64,000 nucleotides of DNA from DATIKM01 sp035477595. Lineage in GTDB: Bacteria > Armatimonadota > Chthonomonadetes > Chthonomonadales > CAJBBX01. Under the pieces are notes generated by a model. It was given only the letters and a program-made list of their open reading frames with translations, ran no database searches and was not told where the DNA came from. The DNA is taken from assembly GCA_035477595.1 (NCBI GenBank), contig DATIKM010000173.1, forward strand, positions 59,637 through 123,636. Reading direction: 5' to 3'. A program made the position numbers and the translations under genes. Of the stretch, positions 16,209-25,961 are shown piece after piece (position 1 is the first letter of the stretch; the number at the start of each line of letters is the position of its first letter).

Positions 16209-17189
16209 ATGGACGAACTCGAGCAACTGGTAGTGCAAGCTGAGCGCGAGGCCGCCGAGGCGTCGAGCGTCTCCGAGGTCGCCACCATCGAGGCGCGCTA
16301 CTTGGGCGGCAAGGGCTCGCTTCAGGCGCAACTGCGCCTAATCGGGTCATTGCTGCGCGAGAATCGCCCTACGTTCGGCGCTCGCGTGAACGCGGCCAGA
16401 GACCGGCTCGCAGCGGCGCTCGCCGAGAGGCGCCAAGCACTCGCAGCGGCTGAGGCAGCGCGGAGGCTCGAGCGCGAGCGCATCGACGTGACCCTTCCCG
16501 GCCACCCCTTCCCCGCCGGAGGCGAGCACCCGCTCAGCCAGACGGAGGCACGCATCAAGGCCGCGCTCGTCGGCCTCGGCTTCGAGTTCGCTGAAGGCGT
16601 GGAGCTCGAGGACTACGCCCACAACTTCGCTGCCCTCAACTACCCGCCGGAGCACCCAGCGTTCGACGAGCAGATGACGTTCTACGTCGATGACACGCGG
16701 CTGCTCCGCACGCAGACCACCGCCATCCAGGGCCGGCTCATGCCGCGACGGCCCCCGCCCTTCCGCTATGCCGTCGTGGGTCGCTGTTTCCGCTACGAGG
16801 CGGTGGACGCCACGCACCACCACACGTTCCATCAGGTGGACGCCTTCATGGTGGACCGCGGCATCGGCATGGCCGATCTCAAGGGCGTGCTGCGGCAGTT
16901 CGCAAGCACCATGTTTGGCGGAGACGTGATGGTGCGCTTCCGACCTGACTTCTTCCCGTTCGTCGAGCCGGGCGTGGACTACTCGATCTTGTGGCAGGGG
17001 AGGTGGCTCGAGCTAGGGGGCGCCGGGCTCGTCCATCCAAACATCCTCGAAGCCCATGACATCGACAGCGAGACGTACTCGGGCTTCGCCTTCGGCCTGG
17101 GCGTCGAACGAATCCACATGATTCAGAACGGCGTCGCCGACCTGCGTCTCTACCTCGACAACGACTTCCGCTTTCTGAGCCAGTTCTGA
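16209..17189 (+). CDS. pheS: Phenylalanyl-tRNA synthetase alpha subunit
   Basis: The catalytic alpha chain of the (alpha beta)2 PheRS, which charges tRNA-Phe. The 326-residue protein has an N-terminal coiled coil (1-95), class II motif 2 around YAVVGRCFRYEAVDATHHHTF and motif 3 FAFGLGVERIHM near the C-terminus. The ATG at 16209 follows GAGGAGCC. It continues the translation operon from infC; the upstream 150 bases show no T-box leader. The downstream beta subunit starts ten bases later. Confidence 0.96.
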   Translation: MDELEQLVVQAEREAAEASSVSEVATIEARYLGGKGSLQAQLRLIGSLLRENRPTFGARVNAARDRLAAALAERRQALAAAEAARRLERERIDVTLPGHPFPAGGEHPLSQTEARIKAALVGLGFEFAEGVELEDYAHNFAALNYPPEHPAFDEQMTFYVDDTRLLRTQTTAIQGRLMPRRPPPFRYAVVGRCFRYEAVDATHHHTFHQVDAFMVDRGIGMADLKGVLRQFASTMFGGDVMVRFRPDFFPFVEPGVDYSILWQGRWLELGGAGLVHPNILEAHDIDSETYSGFAFGLGVERIHMIQNGVADLRLYLDNDFRFLSQF

Positions 17190-17198
17190 GGGCCAGCC

Positions 17199-19244
17199 AT
17201 GCGTCTACCTGTGGAGTGGATCGTAGAGATGGCCCCGACGGGTGACACCGCGGACGAGCTCGCGCGCCGCCTGACGATGGCGGGGCTGGAGGTCGAAGAG
17301 ACAGCGGAGTCCAACATCGGGCCGGTCTTGAGCATCAAGGTCACGCCTAACCGCGGGGATTGCCTATCCGTCGTGGGCGTCGCGCGCGACCTGGGCGCCC
17401 TCACCGGAGTGAGCCTGCGTCTGCCCTCGTTCGCTCGGTCCGCCGGTCCGGGCGAGATGGAAGACTGGTCCGGCGTGACGATCGAGGACCCGGACCTGTG
17501 CCCGCGCTATGCGGCGCGGCTCGTGCGAGACATCCGCCCCGGCGAGTCGCCGCGGTGGATGCAGGATCGGCTTCTCGCCGCAGGCATGAGGCCGGTCAGC
17601 AACGTCGTCGATGTCACCAACTACGTGATGATCGAGACCGGTCAGCCACTGCACGCCTTCGACTACGAGCGCCTCGCCGAAGGCCGAATCGTGGTGCGGC
17701 GCGCGCGGCCCGGCGAGTCCATCGTGAGCCTGGACGGCGTGCAGCGCGAGCTCTCGCCAGAGATGCTGCTGATCTGCGACGCCAAGAAGCCTATCGCGAT
17801 CGCCGGCGTGATGGGCGGCACCGACGCCGAGATGCGCAGCTCGACTACGGTGATGCTCCTTGAGTCGGCGCACTTCCTGTGGACATCCATTCGGCGCACC
17901 GCGCGCGCGCTCGGCATGACCACCGAGGCCTCCTACCGGTTTGAGCGCATCGTCGACCCGGCGGGCGTCGTTGCGGCGGCGGACCGGGCGTGCGCACTCA
18001 TAGAGGAGCTTGGCTTTGGCAAGCCAGTCGAGGGCGTCCTGGACGAGTACCCGGGCGCCGCGCCGCGCCGGCGCTTGTCGGTGAGGCCAGCCAGGTGCTC
18101 CGCGATGCTCGGTTTCCCGGTCACCGAGAGCGATGTGCGCACGGCGCTGGCCCGCCTGGGTTTCGACGAGACGGAGTCCGGCGTGTCGATCGAGTTCGCC
18201 GTGCCATCGTTCCGCCCGGATGTCGTGCGCGAGATCGACCTTGTAGAGGAGGTCGGCCGCGTACTGGGATACGACCGCATCCCCGAGCGCCTGCCCGAGG
18301 GCGCCACGACGCAGGGCCGCGATACGGACCTGTCAACTCGGATGGGATGCGCGCGTCGTCTGCTCGTGGGCTGCGGCCTGCAGGAGGTGGTGGGCCACAG
18401 CCTTCTTGCGTCGAACGAGCTCGACCGACCGATTGCGGCCGGGGACCGCGTGGCAATCCGCAGCGCCCTTTCGGCCGACCTGGCAGGGCTGCGCGCATCG
18501 CTGCTGCCGGGTCTGGTCGACGTGCTGGATCGGAACGCTCGTCGGGGGCACGGCAGACTCGCCGCGTTCGAGATCGGCCGGGTTTTCCGGCGCACCGAGG
18601 CCGGATACGACGAGAGCGTGAACGTTGCGGGCGCCATCGCCGGCCCGATGGTCGGCAGCGGCTGGGCGCGCGACACCCGGTGGCGCTCGACGGACTTCCA
18701 CACTGCGGCGGGGGTGGTGGAGCGGCTCGTGCGGGGCCTGGGCGCCCCGTCGCCGTCGCTCGCGCCCGGCGACGACCCCCGCCTGCACCCCGGCAGGCAG
18801 GCATGGATCACGGTCGCCGGCAGCCGCGTCGGCCTGCTCGGCGAGCTCCATCCGCAGCGGGCCGCCGACCTGCACATCCGCAGTCGCGTGCTTGTCTTCG
18901 AGCTTGCGCTCGAGGCGCTCCCCGACGCACAACCGCCCGCTGCGCTGACCCCGCTCTCCCCCTACCCGCCGGTCGTCCGCGACCTTGCGCCCCGCATTGC
19001 GCTGACCGTGCCGTACGAATCGGTGCGCAGAGCAGTCGAGGACGCTCGGCCGGACACGCTGGAGAGCTTCGAGCTGACGGACGTCTTCGACGGTGCGCCG
19101 CTCCCCGAAGGCGTGCGCAGCCTCACCCTGTCGTTCACCTTCCGCGCACCGGACCGGACCCTTGCGGACGCCGAGGTGGCCGACGCCCTCGCGGCGTTGC
19201 GCGCGGCCCTTGCCGAGCGTTGTGGCGCGACGTTCGCGGTGTGA
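17199..19244 (+). CDS. pheT: Phenylalanyl-tRNA synthetase beta subunit, short form without tRNA-binding OB domain
   Basis: The structural/editing beta chain of PheRS at 681 residues, against the usual 780-800. The B1 core (LTMAGLEVEETAESN, about 25-39) is joined directly to VLSIKVTPNRGDCLSVVGVA (43-62). In standard chains an EMAP-like OB domain of about 110 residues lies between these segments, and it is absent here. B3/B4 editing domains, the central B5 (residues about 290-360) and the C-terminal ferredoxin-fold anticodon-binding B8 domain (final 90 residues, LSPYPPVVRDLAPRIAL) are present. The frame is intact, so this looks like a lineage trait rather than damage. Confidence 0.94.
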   Translation: MRLPVEWIVEMAPTGDTADELARRLTMAGLEVEETAESNIGPVLSIKVTPNRGDCLSVVGVARDLGALTGVSLRLPSFARSAGPGEMEDWSGVTIEDPDLCPRYAARLVRDIRPGESPRWMQDRLLAAGMRPVSNVVDVTNYVMIETGQPLHAFDYERLAEGRIVVRRARPGESIVSLDGVQRELSPEMLLICDAKKPIAIAGVMGGTDAEMRSSTTVMLLESAHFLWTSIRRTARALGMTTEASYRFERIVDPAGVVAAADRACALIEELGFGKPVEGVLDEYPGAAPRRRLSVRPARCSAMLGFPVTESDVRTALARLGFDETESGVSIEFAVPSFRPDVVREIDLVEEVGRVLGYDRIPERLPEGATTQGRDTDLSTRMGCARRLLVGCGLQEVVGHSLLASNELDRPIAAGDRVAIRSALSADLAGLRASLLPGLVDVLDRNARRGHGRLAAFEIGRVFRRTEAGYDESVNVAGAIAGPMVGSGWARDTRWRSTDFHTAAGVVERLVRGLGAPSPSLAPGDDPRLHPGRQAWITVAGSRVGLLGELHPQRAADLHIRSRVLVFELALEALPDAQPPAALTPLSPYPPVVRDLAPRIALTVPYESVRRAVEDARPDTLESFELTDVFDGAPLPEGVRSLTLSFTFRAPDRTLADAEVADALAALRAALAERCGATFAV

Positions 19245-19245
19245 G

Positions 19246-20952
19246 ATGAGACGCCGGAGCGCCGCAGGGCGAGAGGATGCAGGCGCCGAAGCCGGCGCGC
19301 GTCCCAGTGCAGCGCTCCGCGCGCGTCAGGCAGTCGTTCCGGTCGCCATCTTGCTGGTTGCCACGGTCCTCCGGCTCTGGGGCATCCGGTGGGGGCTGCC
19401 GGACGGGCAGGACTACGCCTCGTACCACCCCGACGAGACCGTGAACCTGGTGAACGCGGTTCTCGATGACGGCGCCCTGCGCCCACACCTGGACATCGGG
19501 TTCTATAACTACGGCAGCTTCTACTTCCTGCTGTGGCAGGTGGCAGCCGCCGTCAACCACGCCTACGGGTTCGTGCGCATTGCCGGCTCCGCATCGATCG
19601 GGGAAGCGGACCCGACGACGACCGTGGCGGCGCTCCTTCTCGTGGGGCGCCTTCTGTCGGCGGCGTGCGGCGTGCTGACCGTCGCGGTGCTGTTCGCGGT
19701 CGGTCGGCGTCTCTACAGCCGCAAGGCCGGGCTCGTGGCAGGGGCAATCTACGCGATCGCGCCGGTCGCTGTGGTGAACGCGCAGTACGCCACCGTGGAC
19801 GCGACCGCCACGTTCCTCGTGGCAGCGACCCTGGCGCCCGTGGCCGCGCTTCTGGATCGCCCTACGCTTCGCATGGCGGTTGCGGCGGGGGCGCTCGCGG
19901 GGCTTGCCGCGGCGACGCGCTACAACACCGCGATCGTCCTCTGCGCGGTGCTCGTGGCATGCTGGTCGCCGCGCGAGCCATGGCGACCGGCGGCGCTGCG
20001 CGCGAGCGTGGCGGTAGGAGCCGCGATCGCAGCGTTCATCGCAGGTTGCCCGGGCGTGGTTCTGAACTGGGACAGGTTCCACGCCGACGTGATGTTCGAG
20101 GCGGCGAAGTCCATGGCGGGCATGGGCAACCTGTTCCGCGACACCGGCCCCGGCTGGATCTATCACGCAACCGTCTCGTTTCGCTACGGCCTGGCGATGC
20201 CGCTCCTGCTGCTCACGGCGGCGGGCATCATCCATTCGCTGGTGGCGCGCGAACGCCGCTCGGCGCCGCTCCTCGCACTGGTGATCCCCTTCTACTTCCT
20301 GATGTCGATGGCGGAGGTGCGCTTCCTGCGCTACATCCTGCCGCTGGTGCCGCCCCTCGCGCTCCTGACAGCCCGCTTCGTCACGGGCAGTGGGTGCGAG
20401 CCGCCGTGGCGAGGCCGCGCGACGGGCGCCGCGTTCGCTGCCATCGCCCTGATGACGCTCTTCATCTCCGGCGCGATGAGCGCCGCGATGGCTCGCCCCG
20501 ACCCCCGCGACCTCGCGCGCGACTACATCCGTCGGGCCCTGCCCGCGGGAGCCACCATCGCGTTCGCCACCACGCCCGCCTACTACACACCCCGTCTGCT
20601 GCCGGAGTTCGGCGCACCGACGCCTGGCGCCGTTCGGCGACGAATGGTGCTGAGCGCCGAGTCGCCATGGACGCTCCGCCTTCCCGCTGAGGGAACGGAG
20701 TGGGACCTGGCCGTTCTGGCCGAACCCGAGCCCGACATGGTCATCCTGTCCGACGCAGAGACTCAGGAGGTCGAGCGGCTCCGCGAGCCGCGCGGCATGG
20801 CGTTCCTCGCGGCGGTGCGCTCCCGCTATGCGCCGCGCACGTTTGCGAATGTCCCGTCCATCTTCGGGCTGTCGCTCGGCAGGCCGGCATGGCTTCCCAA
20901 CGACTGGCTCTACACGCAGCCGCGGGTGTGGCTCTATGAGCGCCGCCCGTAG
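19246..20952 (+). CDS. Polytopic membrane glycosyltransferase, GT39/ArnT-like
   Basis: A 568-residue inner-membrane protein with about ten to twelve transmembrane helices and a soluble C-terminal part (about 430-568). After the first helix comes DYASYHPDETV, with the acidic pair in the first extracytoplasmic loop that is typical of GT-C enzymes (protein mannosyltransferase/ArnT). Such enzymes move a sugar from a polyprenyl-phosphate donor to lipid A, protein or glycan. Donor and acceptor cannot be told. The ATG is one base after the pheT stop, so it is likely read through from the synthetase operon. Confidence 0.75.
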   Translation: MRRRSAAGREDAGAEAGARPSAALRARQAVVPVAILLVATVLRLWGIRWGLPDGQDYASYHPDETVNLVNAVLDDGALRPHLDIGFYNYGSFYFLLWQVAAAVNHAYGFVRIAGSASIGEADPTTTVAALLLVGRLLSAACGVLTVAVLFAVGRRLYSRKAGLVAGAIYAIAPVAVVNAQYATVDATATFLVAATLAPVAALLDRPTLRMAVAAGALAGLAAATRYNTAIVLCAVLVACWSPREPWRPAALRASVAVGAAIAAFIAGCPGVVLNWDRFHADVMFEAAKSMAGMGNLFRDTGPGWIYHATVSFRYGLAMPLLLLTAAGIIHSLVARERRSAPLLALVIPFYFLMSMAEVRFLRYILPLVPPLALLTARFVTGSGCEPPWRGRATGAAFAAIALMTLFISGAMSAAMARPDPRDLARDYIRRALPAGATIAFATTPAYYTPRLLPEFGAPTPGAVRRRMVLSAESPWTLRLPAEGTEWDLAVLAEPEPDMVILSDAETQEVERLREPRGMAFLAAVRSRYAPRTFANVPSIFGLSLGRPAWLPNDWLYTQPRVWLYERRP

Positions 20953-20967
20953 GCCTCCGCGCCTCCA

Positions 20968-21843
20968 ATGATCAAGCGCATCGACGCGTTCCTGGCGCAT
21001 CTGTCCTCAGAGCGCGGACTCTCCGCCAACACGTTGAATGCCTACGGGCGGGACCTCCGGCTCTTCGCGTCGTTCGTGGGCCAGGACCGCTCAGCGGAGG
21101 CGATGACAGGCGGGGACGTGGCCCGGTTCACCACGCACATGATGCGAGCGGGCAGTTCAGAGGCCACGATCGCCCGCCGGCTCTCCGCGGTCCGCATGTT
21201 CGCGCGCTTCCTGTGCTCGGAGGGCCTGCTCGACGAGGAGTTCACCGAGAAGGTGCCGGCGCGCCGCGCTCCCGTCCGCCTGCCGGTCGCCCTGTCCCAG
21301 AGCCGCGTGCGGCGCCTTCTTTCCGCTGTGGGGGTCTCGGGCGACCGGGGGCTGCGCGATCGCGCAATGCTCGAGATGCTCTACGCGACCGGGATGCGCG
21401 TATCCGAACTGGTGGGCCTCCGGGTGACCGATCTCGATGCGCAGCGGCGGGAGGTACGATGCCGCGGCAAAGGCGGTAAGGAGCGCGTGGTCCCCGTCGG
21501 CGAAGTGGCGCTCGGGTGGGTCGCCGCGTACCTTGCGGATCGCGCCGGCAGATGCTGCCGTGCGTCGCCGTGGCTGTTCGCCGGCGGCGCCGACCGCCCC
21601 GTCTCGCGTCAGACGGTCTGGAGGCTGGTCCGCACTGCCGCCGCCAGCGCGGACGTCGGCACGCGCGTGACACCACACACTCTGCGCCACACCTTTGCCA
21701 CGCACCTGCTGGCTGGCGGCGCCAACCTACGCGCGATCCAGGAGCTTCTCGGCCACGCGCGCCTCGCAACCACACAGGTCTACACGCACGTCGAGATGGA
21801 GCGCCTGAAGCGCGTCTATCGTGAGGCGCACCCTCGCGCGTAG
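20968..21843 (+). CDS. xerD: Site-specific tyrosine recombinase XerC/XerD
   Basis: A 291-residue recombinase that resolves chromosome dimers at dif sites with a partner Xer protein. The N-terminal SAM-like core-binding domain (1-95) is followed by the catalytic domain with R144, K168, H237-x-x-R240 (HTLRHTF), H263 (LGHARLATTQVYTHV) and nucleophile Y272. All five canonical residues are present. It stands between a glycosyltransferase gene and deoB, a housekeeping setting with no flanking integrase-style repeats, so XerD rather than a phage integrase is favoured; XerC versus XerD cannot be settled from one gene. Confidence 0.9.
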   Translation: MIKRIDAFLAHLSSERGLSANTLNAYGRDLRLFASFVGQDRSAEAMTGGDVARFTTHMMRAGSSEATIARRLSAVRMFARFLCSEGLLDEEFTEKVPARRAPVRLPVALSQSRVRRLLSAVGVSGDRGLRDRAMLEMLYATGMRVSELVGLRVTDLDAQRREVRCRGKGGKERVVPVGEVALGWVAAYLADRAGRCCRASPWLFAGGADRPVSRQTVWRLVRTAAASADVGTRVTPHTLRHTFATHLLAGGANLRAIQELLGHARLATTQVYTHVEMERLKRVYREAHPRA

Positions 21844-21862
21844 GCGCCGAACGGAGGAGCCC

Positions 21863-23062
21863 ATGGGCGAAGGGCGCCGCGGGCGGGTCTTCGTGGTCGT
21901 GCTCGACGGAGTTGGCGCGGGCGAGTTGCCCGATGCCGGCGACTATGGCGACGTCGGGAGCCACACGCTCCAGCATGTCGCGGAGGCGGTGGGAGGCATG
22001 CGCGTTCCCACACTCGCCTCGCTCGGTCTCGGCAACTTGGCGTCCCTCGCCGGCGTGCCCCCGAGCGCCGAACCCCTCGCGAGCTGGGGCCGCCTCCGGG
22101 AGGCCTCCCCGGGCAAGGACTCGGTGACCGGGCACTGGGAGATGATGGGCGTCGTGCTCGAGCGGCCGTTCCCGACCTACCCCGCCGGCTTCCCTGACGA
22201 GATCATCCGCGCGTTTGAGGACCGCATCGGCATGCGGACCCTCGGGAACGTGCCAACCTCGGGCACCGAGATCGTCGCGAGGCTCGGCGACGAGCACGTG
22301 CGTACGGGACGACCGATCGTGTACACCTCGGCGGACAGCGTGTTCCAGATCGCTGCGCACGAGCGCGTGGTCCCACCGGCCGCGCTCTACGCGATGTGCC
22401 GTGCAGCGCGCGCGTTGCTGCAGGGCGAGCACGCAGTGGGCCGGGTCATCGCGCGGCCCTTCGAGGGGGCGCCAGGCGCATACCATCGGACCGCCGGGCG
22501 GCGCGACTTCCCGCTTGAGCCGCCCGCGAACGCCCTCGACGACCTCTGTCGCGAAGGCAGGCGCGTCCACTCCATCGGCAGGATCGCGGAGTTCTTCAGC
22601 GGACGCGGCATCGCGTCGCACTGCCCCACGACGTGCAACGCCGAGCATGTGGCGGCGGTGATCGGCGCCGCCCGCACCGGGGCGCACGACCTGGTCTTCG
22701 CGAACCTCGAGGACTTCGACATGCTCTACGGCCACCGGAACGATGCCGCCGGCTTCGCCCGAGCGCTGGAGGAGTTCGACGCGTCCCTGCCGGAACTCCT
22801 GTCGGCGCTTCGGCCAGCCGATGTGCTGATGCTCACCAGCGACCACGGCAATGACCCGGTCACCCCATCGACCGACCACAGCCGCGAACACGCCTTCGTG
22901 CTGCTCTATGCACCGGCCCGAGGGCCCTCCAGGGAGCTCGGTCTGCGCCACACGTTCGCTGACATCGGCGCCACCGTCGCCGACCTTCTGGAAGTGCCGA
23001 TCCGCAGCCCGGGCCGGACGCTCCTGGGGCCGGTCGCAGCCGCTGGGGAGGGGACGCGATGA
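21863..23062 (+). CDS. deoB: Phosphopentomutase
   Basis: DeoB interconverts (deoxy)ribose 1- and 5-phosphate for nucleoside salvage and belongs to the alkaline phosphatase superfamily. The 399-residue protein has metal-binding LDGVGAGELPDAGDYGDVG near the start with the catalytic threonine region SHTLQH (about 40-45), GHWEMMG, and the C-terminal metal site SDHGNDPVTPSTDHSREH. GGAGGAG precedes the ATG at 21863. It overlaps the nucleoside phosphorylase gene by four bases (ATGA), so the two nucleoside-salvage steps are translationally coupled. Confidence 0.93.
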   Translation: MGEGRRGRVFVVVLDGVGAGELPDAGDYGDVGSHTLQHVAEAVGGMRVPTLASLGLGNLASLAGVPPSAEPLASWGRLREASPGKDSVTGHWEMMGVVLERPFPTYPAGFPDEIIRAFEDRIGMRTLGNVPTSGTEIVARLGDEHVRTGRPIVYTSADSVFQIAAHERVVPPAALYAMCRAARALLQGEHAVGRVIARPFEGAPGAYHRTAGRRDFPLEPPANALDDLCREGRRVHSIGRIAEFFSGRGIASHCPTTCNAEHVAAVIGAARTGAHDLVFANLEDFDMLYGHRNDAAGFARALEEFDASLPELLSALRPADVLMLTSDHGNDPVTPSTDHSREHAFVLLYAPARGPSRELGLRHTFADIGATVADLLEVPIRSPGRTLLGPVAAAGEGTR

Positions 23063-24369
23063 CCCCCATGGAGCTGATCGCCAGAAAGCGCGACGGCGCC
23101 GAGCACACACCCGACGAGCTGTCTGCGCTCGTGCGCATGGCCACCGACGGATCGATGGCCGACTACCAGCTGTCCGCATGGCTCATGGCCGTAACGCTGC
23201 GGGGCATGACCCCCGCGGAGGCTGCCGCCCTGGCAATGGCAATGCGCGACAGCGGACGTGTCGTGGCTCCCGAGGAGTTGCCGCAACCGAGCGTAGACAA
23301 GCACAGCACGGGCGGGGTCGGCGACAAGACCACGCTCGTCGTGGCACCACTGCTCGCATCCGCGGGCGCCTGCGTGTTGAAGATGTCCGGCCGAGGCCTC
23401 GGACACACCGGCGGCACGATCGACAAGCTGGAGAGCATCTCTGGCATGCGCACCGAGCTGCGGCTGGACGATGCCCTCGCCCAGGTGCGGCGCATCGGTC
23501 TTGCCATCGTCAGCCAGACACCTGAGCTCGCGCCGGCCGACGGCCGGCTCTACGCGCTCCGTGACGTCACCGCGACTGTCGGCAGCATCCCGCTCATCGC
23601 CGCGAGCATCATGTCAAAGAAACTCGCCGCCGGAGCCCGGACGGTCCTGCTGGATGTGAAGATGGGGCGCGGCGCCCTGCTGACGACGCTCGACGACTCG
23701 CGCGAGCTGGCCCGCCTCATGGTGGGGATCGGCCGCGCGGCAGGCGTTCTTACCGAGGCAGCCATCACCCCCATGGATGAGCCCCTCGGTATGTCGGTAG
23801 GCAACGCGCTGGAGGTCGCGGAGGCCATCCGGGTGCTGACCGGACGCGGTGAGGTGGACTCCCGGTTTCGCGAGCTGTGCCTCCTTCTGGCGGCCCATGC
23901 CCTGGCGGCGGCAGGCCTCGCGCCATCGCCGATCGAGGCTTACCGCCTCGCCGAGGGCCGGCTGGCCACTGGCGGCGCGGCAGAGGCGTTCCAGAGCTTG
24001 GTGGAAGCGCAGGGCGGCGACCCCCGGGTGCTGGACAACCCCGACCGGCTGCCGTCGGCCCGCATCGTGCGGTGCGTGCGGGCCCAGCAGGATGGGTATA
24101 TCGAGGCCGTGGATGCCCTGGCCATTGCCGAGGCGGCAGCGGCTGTCGGCGCTTCGCGCCGGCGCAAAGGGGACGCGATCGACCACGCCGCGGGCGTCGT
24201 GCTGCACGCTCGCCGCGGCGACCCGGTGTCTCACGGCGATCCCCTCGCCGACCTGCACGTGCGCCGCGAAGCAGACGGAGATGCCGTGAGCGCGGGCGTT
24301 CGCGAGGCGTTCCGCATCGCGCATGTGCCCCCGCCGGCGCGTGCTGCAATCCTGGAGGTGGTGCGATGA
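23059..24369 (+). CDS. pdp: Pyrimidine-nucleoside phosphorylase
   Basis: The enzyme splits thymidine, uridine or deoxyuridine with phosphate, giving the pentose 1-phosphate used by DeoB. The 436-residue protein shows KHSTGGVGDKTTL (phosphate loop, about 84-96), the family signature SGRGLGHTGGTIDKLES near 112, MSKKLAAG, and the C-terminal barrel/sandwich domain (345-436). It could equally be called thymidine phosphorylase (deoA); sequence alone does not separate the two. The gene is coupled to deoB by ATGA and followed by comEA after 160 bases. Confidence 0.9.
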   Translation: MTPMELIARKRDGAEHTPDELSALVRMATDGSMADYQLSAWLMAVTLRGMTPAEAAALAMAMRDSGRVVAPEELPQPSVDKHSTGGVGDKTTLVVAPLLASAGACVLKMSGRGLGHTGGTIDKLESISGMRTELRLDDALAQVRRIGLAIVSQTPELAPADGRLYALRDVTATVGSIPLIAASIMSKKLAAGARTVLLDVKMGRGALLTTLDDSRELARLMVGIGRAAGVLTEAAITPMDEPLGMSVGNALEVAEAIRVLTGRGEVDSRFRELCLLLAAHALAAAGLAPSPIEAYRLAEGRLATGGAAEAFQSLVEAQGGDPRVLDNPDRLPSARIVRCVRAQQDGYIEAVDALAIAEAAAAVGASRRRKGDAIDHAAGVVLHARRGDPVSHGDPLADLHVRREADGDAVSAGVREAFRIAHVPPPARAAILEVVR

Positions 24370-24529
24370 CGTGGCGGCGCCTTGTCACGCCCCCGGTCTG
24401 CTGCCAGAATGCGGCCGATGGCCTGCGCACCGATCGCAGGGCCCCCGGTCACGCGGTGCGGGGCGGCCCCTCCGATGCGCGAGACCCGGCGTTACGTTGC
24501 GCTGCGTGGTTCCCGCAGATGGTAGCTCG

Positions 24530-25246
24530 ATGAACGGATGGAGCACGAAGCAGACAGCCGCGCTTGCCATCGTCACGGTGGCCCTGCTCGCGGGGCTCGT
24601 GGTGGAACGAGTCCGCAACCGGCAACCCGCCCCCGCGGCGGAGTTCGCCTTGGAGCGGATCCCTGAGACCGGCGCCAAAGCGCCGCCGGGAGCGGCGGTC
24701 GGCACGGCGGAACGCGAGGAGGCAGGTGGCGGGCAACCCCCTGCCCGCCTGGTGGTTCACGTGGCAGGAGCGGTCGCTCGACCGGGCGTCGTCGAGCTTC
24801 CGCGAGGCGCTCGCGTCATCGACGCGGTCCGGGCGGCGGGCGGCGCCCGACCAAGCGCCGACACCGACGCCGTGAACCTCGCCGCGCCAGTGGAGGACGG
24901 CGAGCAGATCATGCTGCCCGAGAAGGGCCAGTCGCCTTCCGCCACTGCGGACCGTGGCGCTCGAACGCCGGGCGCAGTCCGCAACACACAGCATCGAGCC
25001 AGCGCCGCGCCCGCGGGAGAACGGCCGGCCAAGCTGACACACCCCGGCGAGGGAACCGTGAACATCAACACGGCTACGGAGGCGGAGCTACAGCGCCTGC
25101 CGGGCGTCGGCCCCGCGATGGCCGCTCGCATCGCGACCCTCCGGCGCGAGCATGGCCGGTTCGCGGCGCCCGAGCAGTTGCTTGACGTCTCGGGCATCGG
25201 GGAGCGCACCCTCGAACGCATGAAGCCATTCGTGCGCGTGCGCTGA
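24530..25246 (+). CDS. comEA: ComEA-like competence DNA-binding protein
   Basis: A 238-residue membrane-anchored protein with one N-terminal helix (about 8-24), an SLBB domain (about 72-122, VHVAGAVARPGVVELPRGAR) and a C-terminal double helix-hairpin-helix DNA-binding domain (VNINTATEAELQRLPGVGP, about 168-238). ComEA binds incoming double-stranded DNA outside the membrane during transformation. No comEC/ComF gene is in the window, so competence is only suggested. The ATG at 24530 was chosen; a 160-base gap after pdp shows no convincing gene. Confidence 0.85.
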   Translation: MNGWSTKQTAALAIVTVALLAGLVVERVRNRQPAPAAEFALERIPETGAKAPPGAAVGTAEREEAGGGQPPARLVVHVAGAVARPGVVELPRGARVIDAVRAAGGARPSADTDAVNLAAPVEDGEQIMLPEKGQSPSATADRGARTPGAVRNTQHRASAAPAGERPAKLTHPGEGTVNINTATEAELQRLPGVGPAMAARIATLRREHGRFAAPEQLLDVSGIGERTLERMKPFVRVR

Positions 25247-25328
25247 TCAGCAGCGTGGATACTCGCTCGGGGCGGGTACGATGCATCGGCGCCCCCGAAC
25301 TGCGGGCGCTGTCCGGTCCACAGCGCCC

Positions 25329-25892
25329 ATGATCGACTACCTTGCGGTCTCTGCAATCGCCGTCGGCCTGGCCATGGACGCTACCGCGGTCGCGATCGCT
25401 TGCAGCGTCACCCTCGGCCGCGTCTCGGCCAGACAGGTTTTCCGCCTGGCCTTCCACTTCGGCCTCTTCCAGGCCACGATGCCGCTCATCGGATGGCTTG
25501 CCGGCCGGGCCCTCACGGCCGGGGTTCAGGCATGGGACCACTGGGTCGCATTCGGGCTTCTGACGGCCATCGGGCTGCGCGCCATCAACGATGGACTCGC
25601 GCGCCGCGACGACACGCCGACCCCGTCCGGAGACCCGACGCGCGGGCTCTCGCTGGTCTCGCTCTCCGTCGCCACCAGCATCGACGCGCTCGCGGCCGGG
25701 ATGAGCTTCGCCCTGTTGCGCGTCACCGTGTGGCAGGCGTGCGCAGTCATCGGGGTGATCACGGCGGCCCTCACCGTCGCCGGCATGCTTCTGGGCAGCC
25801 GTCTCGGCAGCGCCTTGGGGCGCCGGATGCAGGCGGTCGGGGGAGTAGCCCTGGTCCTTGTGGGCGCAAAGATCGTCGCATCGCACATGTAG
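25329..25892 (+). CDS. mntP: Manganese efflux pump MntP
   Basis: A 187-residue membrane protein with six helices and two related repeats, each with a conserved aspartate: D17 in AVGLAMDATAVAIACS and D119 in SVATSIDALAAGMSF. These are the metal-binding hallmarks of MntP (YebN), which exports excess Mn2+. The ATG at 25329 matches the family N-terminus. No yybP-ykoY riboswitch-like fold is obvious in the 82-base leader. A convergent histidine kinase gene ends 70 bases after it. Confidence 0.9.
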   Translation: MIDYLAVSAIAVGLAMDATAVAIACSVTLGRVSARQVFRLAFHFGLFQATMPLIGWLAGRALTAGVQAWDHWVAFGLLTAIGLRAINDGLARRDDTPTPSGDPTRGLSLVSLSVATSIDALAAGMSFALLRVTVWQACAVIGVITAALTVAGMLLGSRLGSALGRRMQAVGGVALVLVGAKIVASHM

Positions 25893-25961
25893 GAGCGCCG
25901 TGACAAGCCCGAGGGCGAGCGCCCCCTGCCGCGAAGCGGCGCCTGGCGGCGGGCCCTCACC

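Noticed and set aside
19135..21000. Antisense frame of about 620 residues opposite the GT39-like gene
   Set aside because: Charged low-complexity translation (repeats of R, H, G, D) and an identified gene on the other strand.
24366..24533. Possible 55-residue gene overlapping the pdp stop by ATGA
   Set aside because: The overlap is attractive but the translation is arginine- and proline-rich with no family, and the comEA gene starts just inside its end. Not enough evidence.
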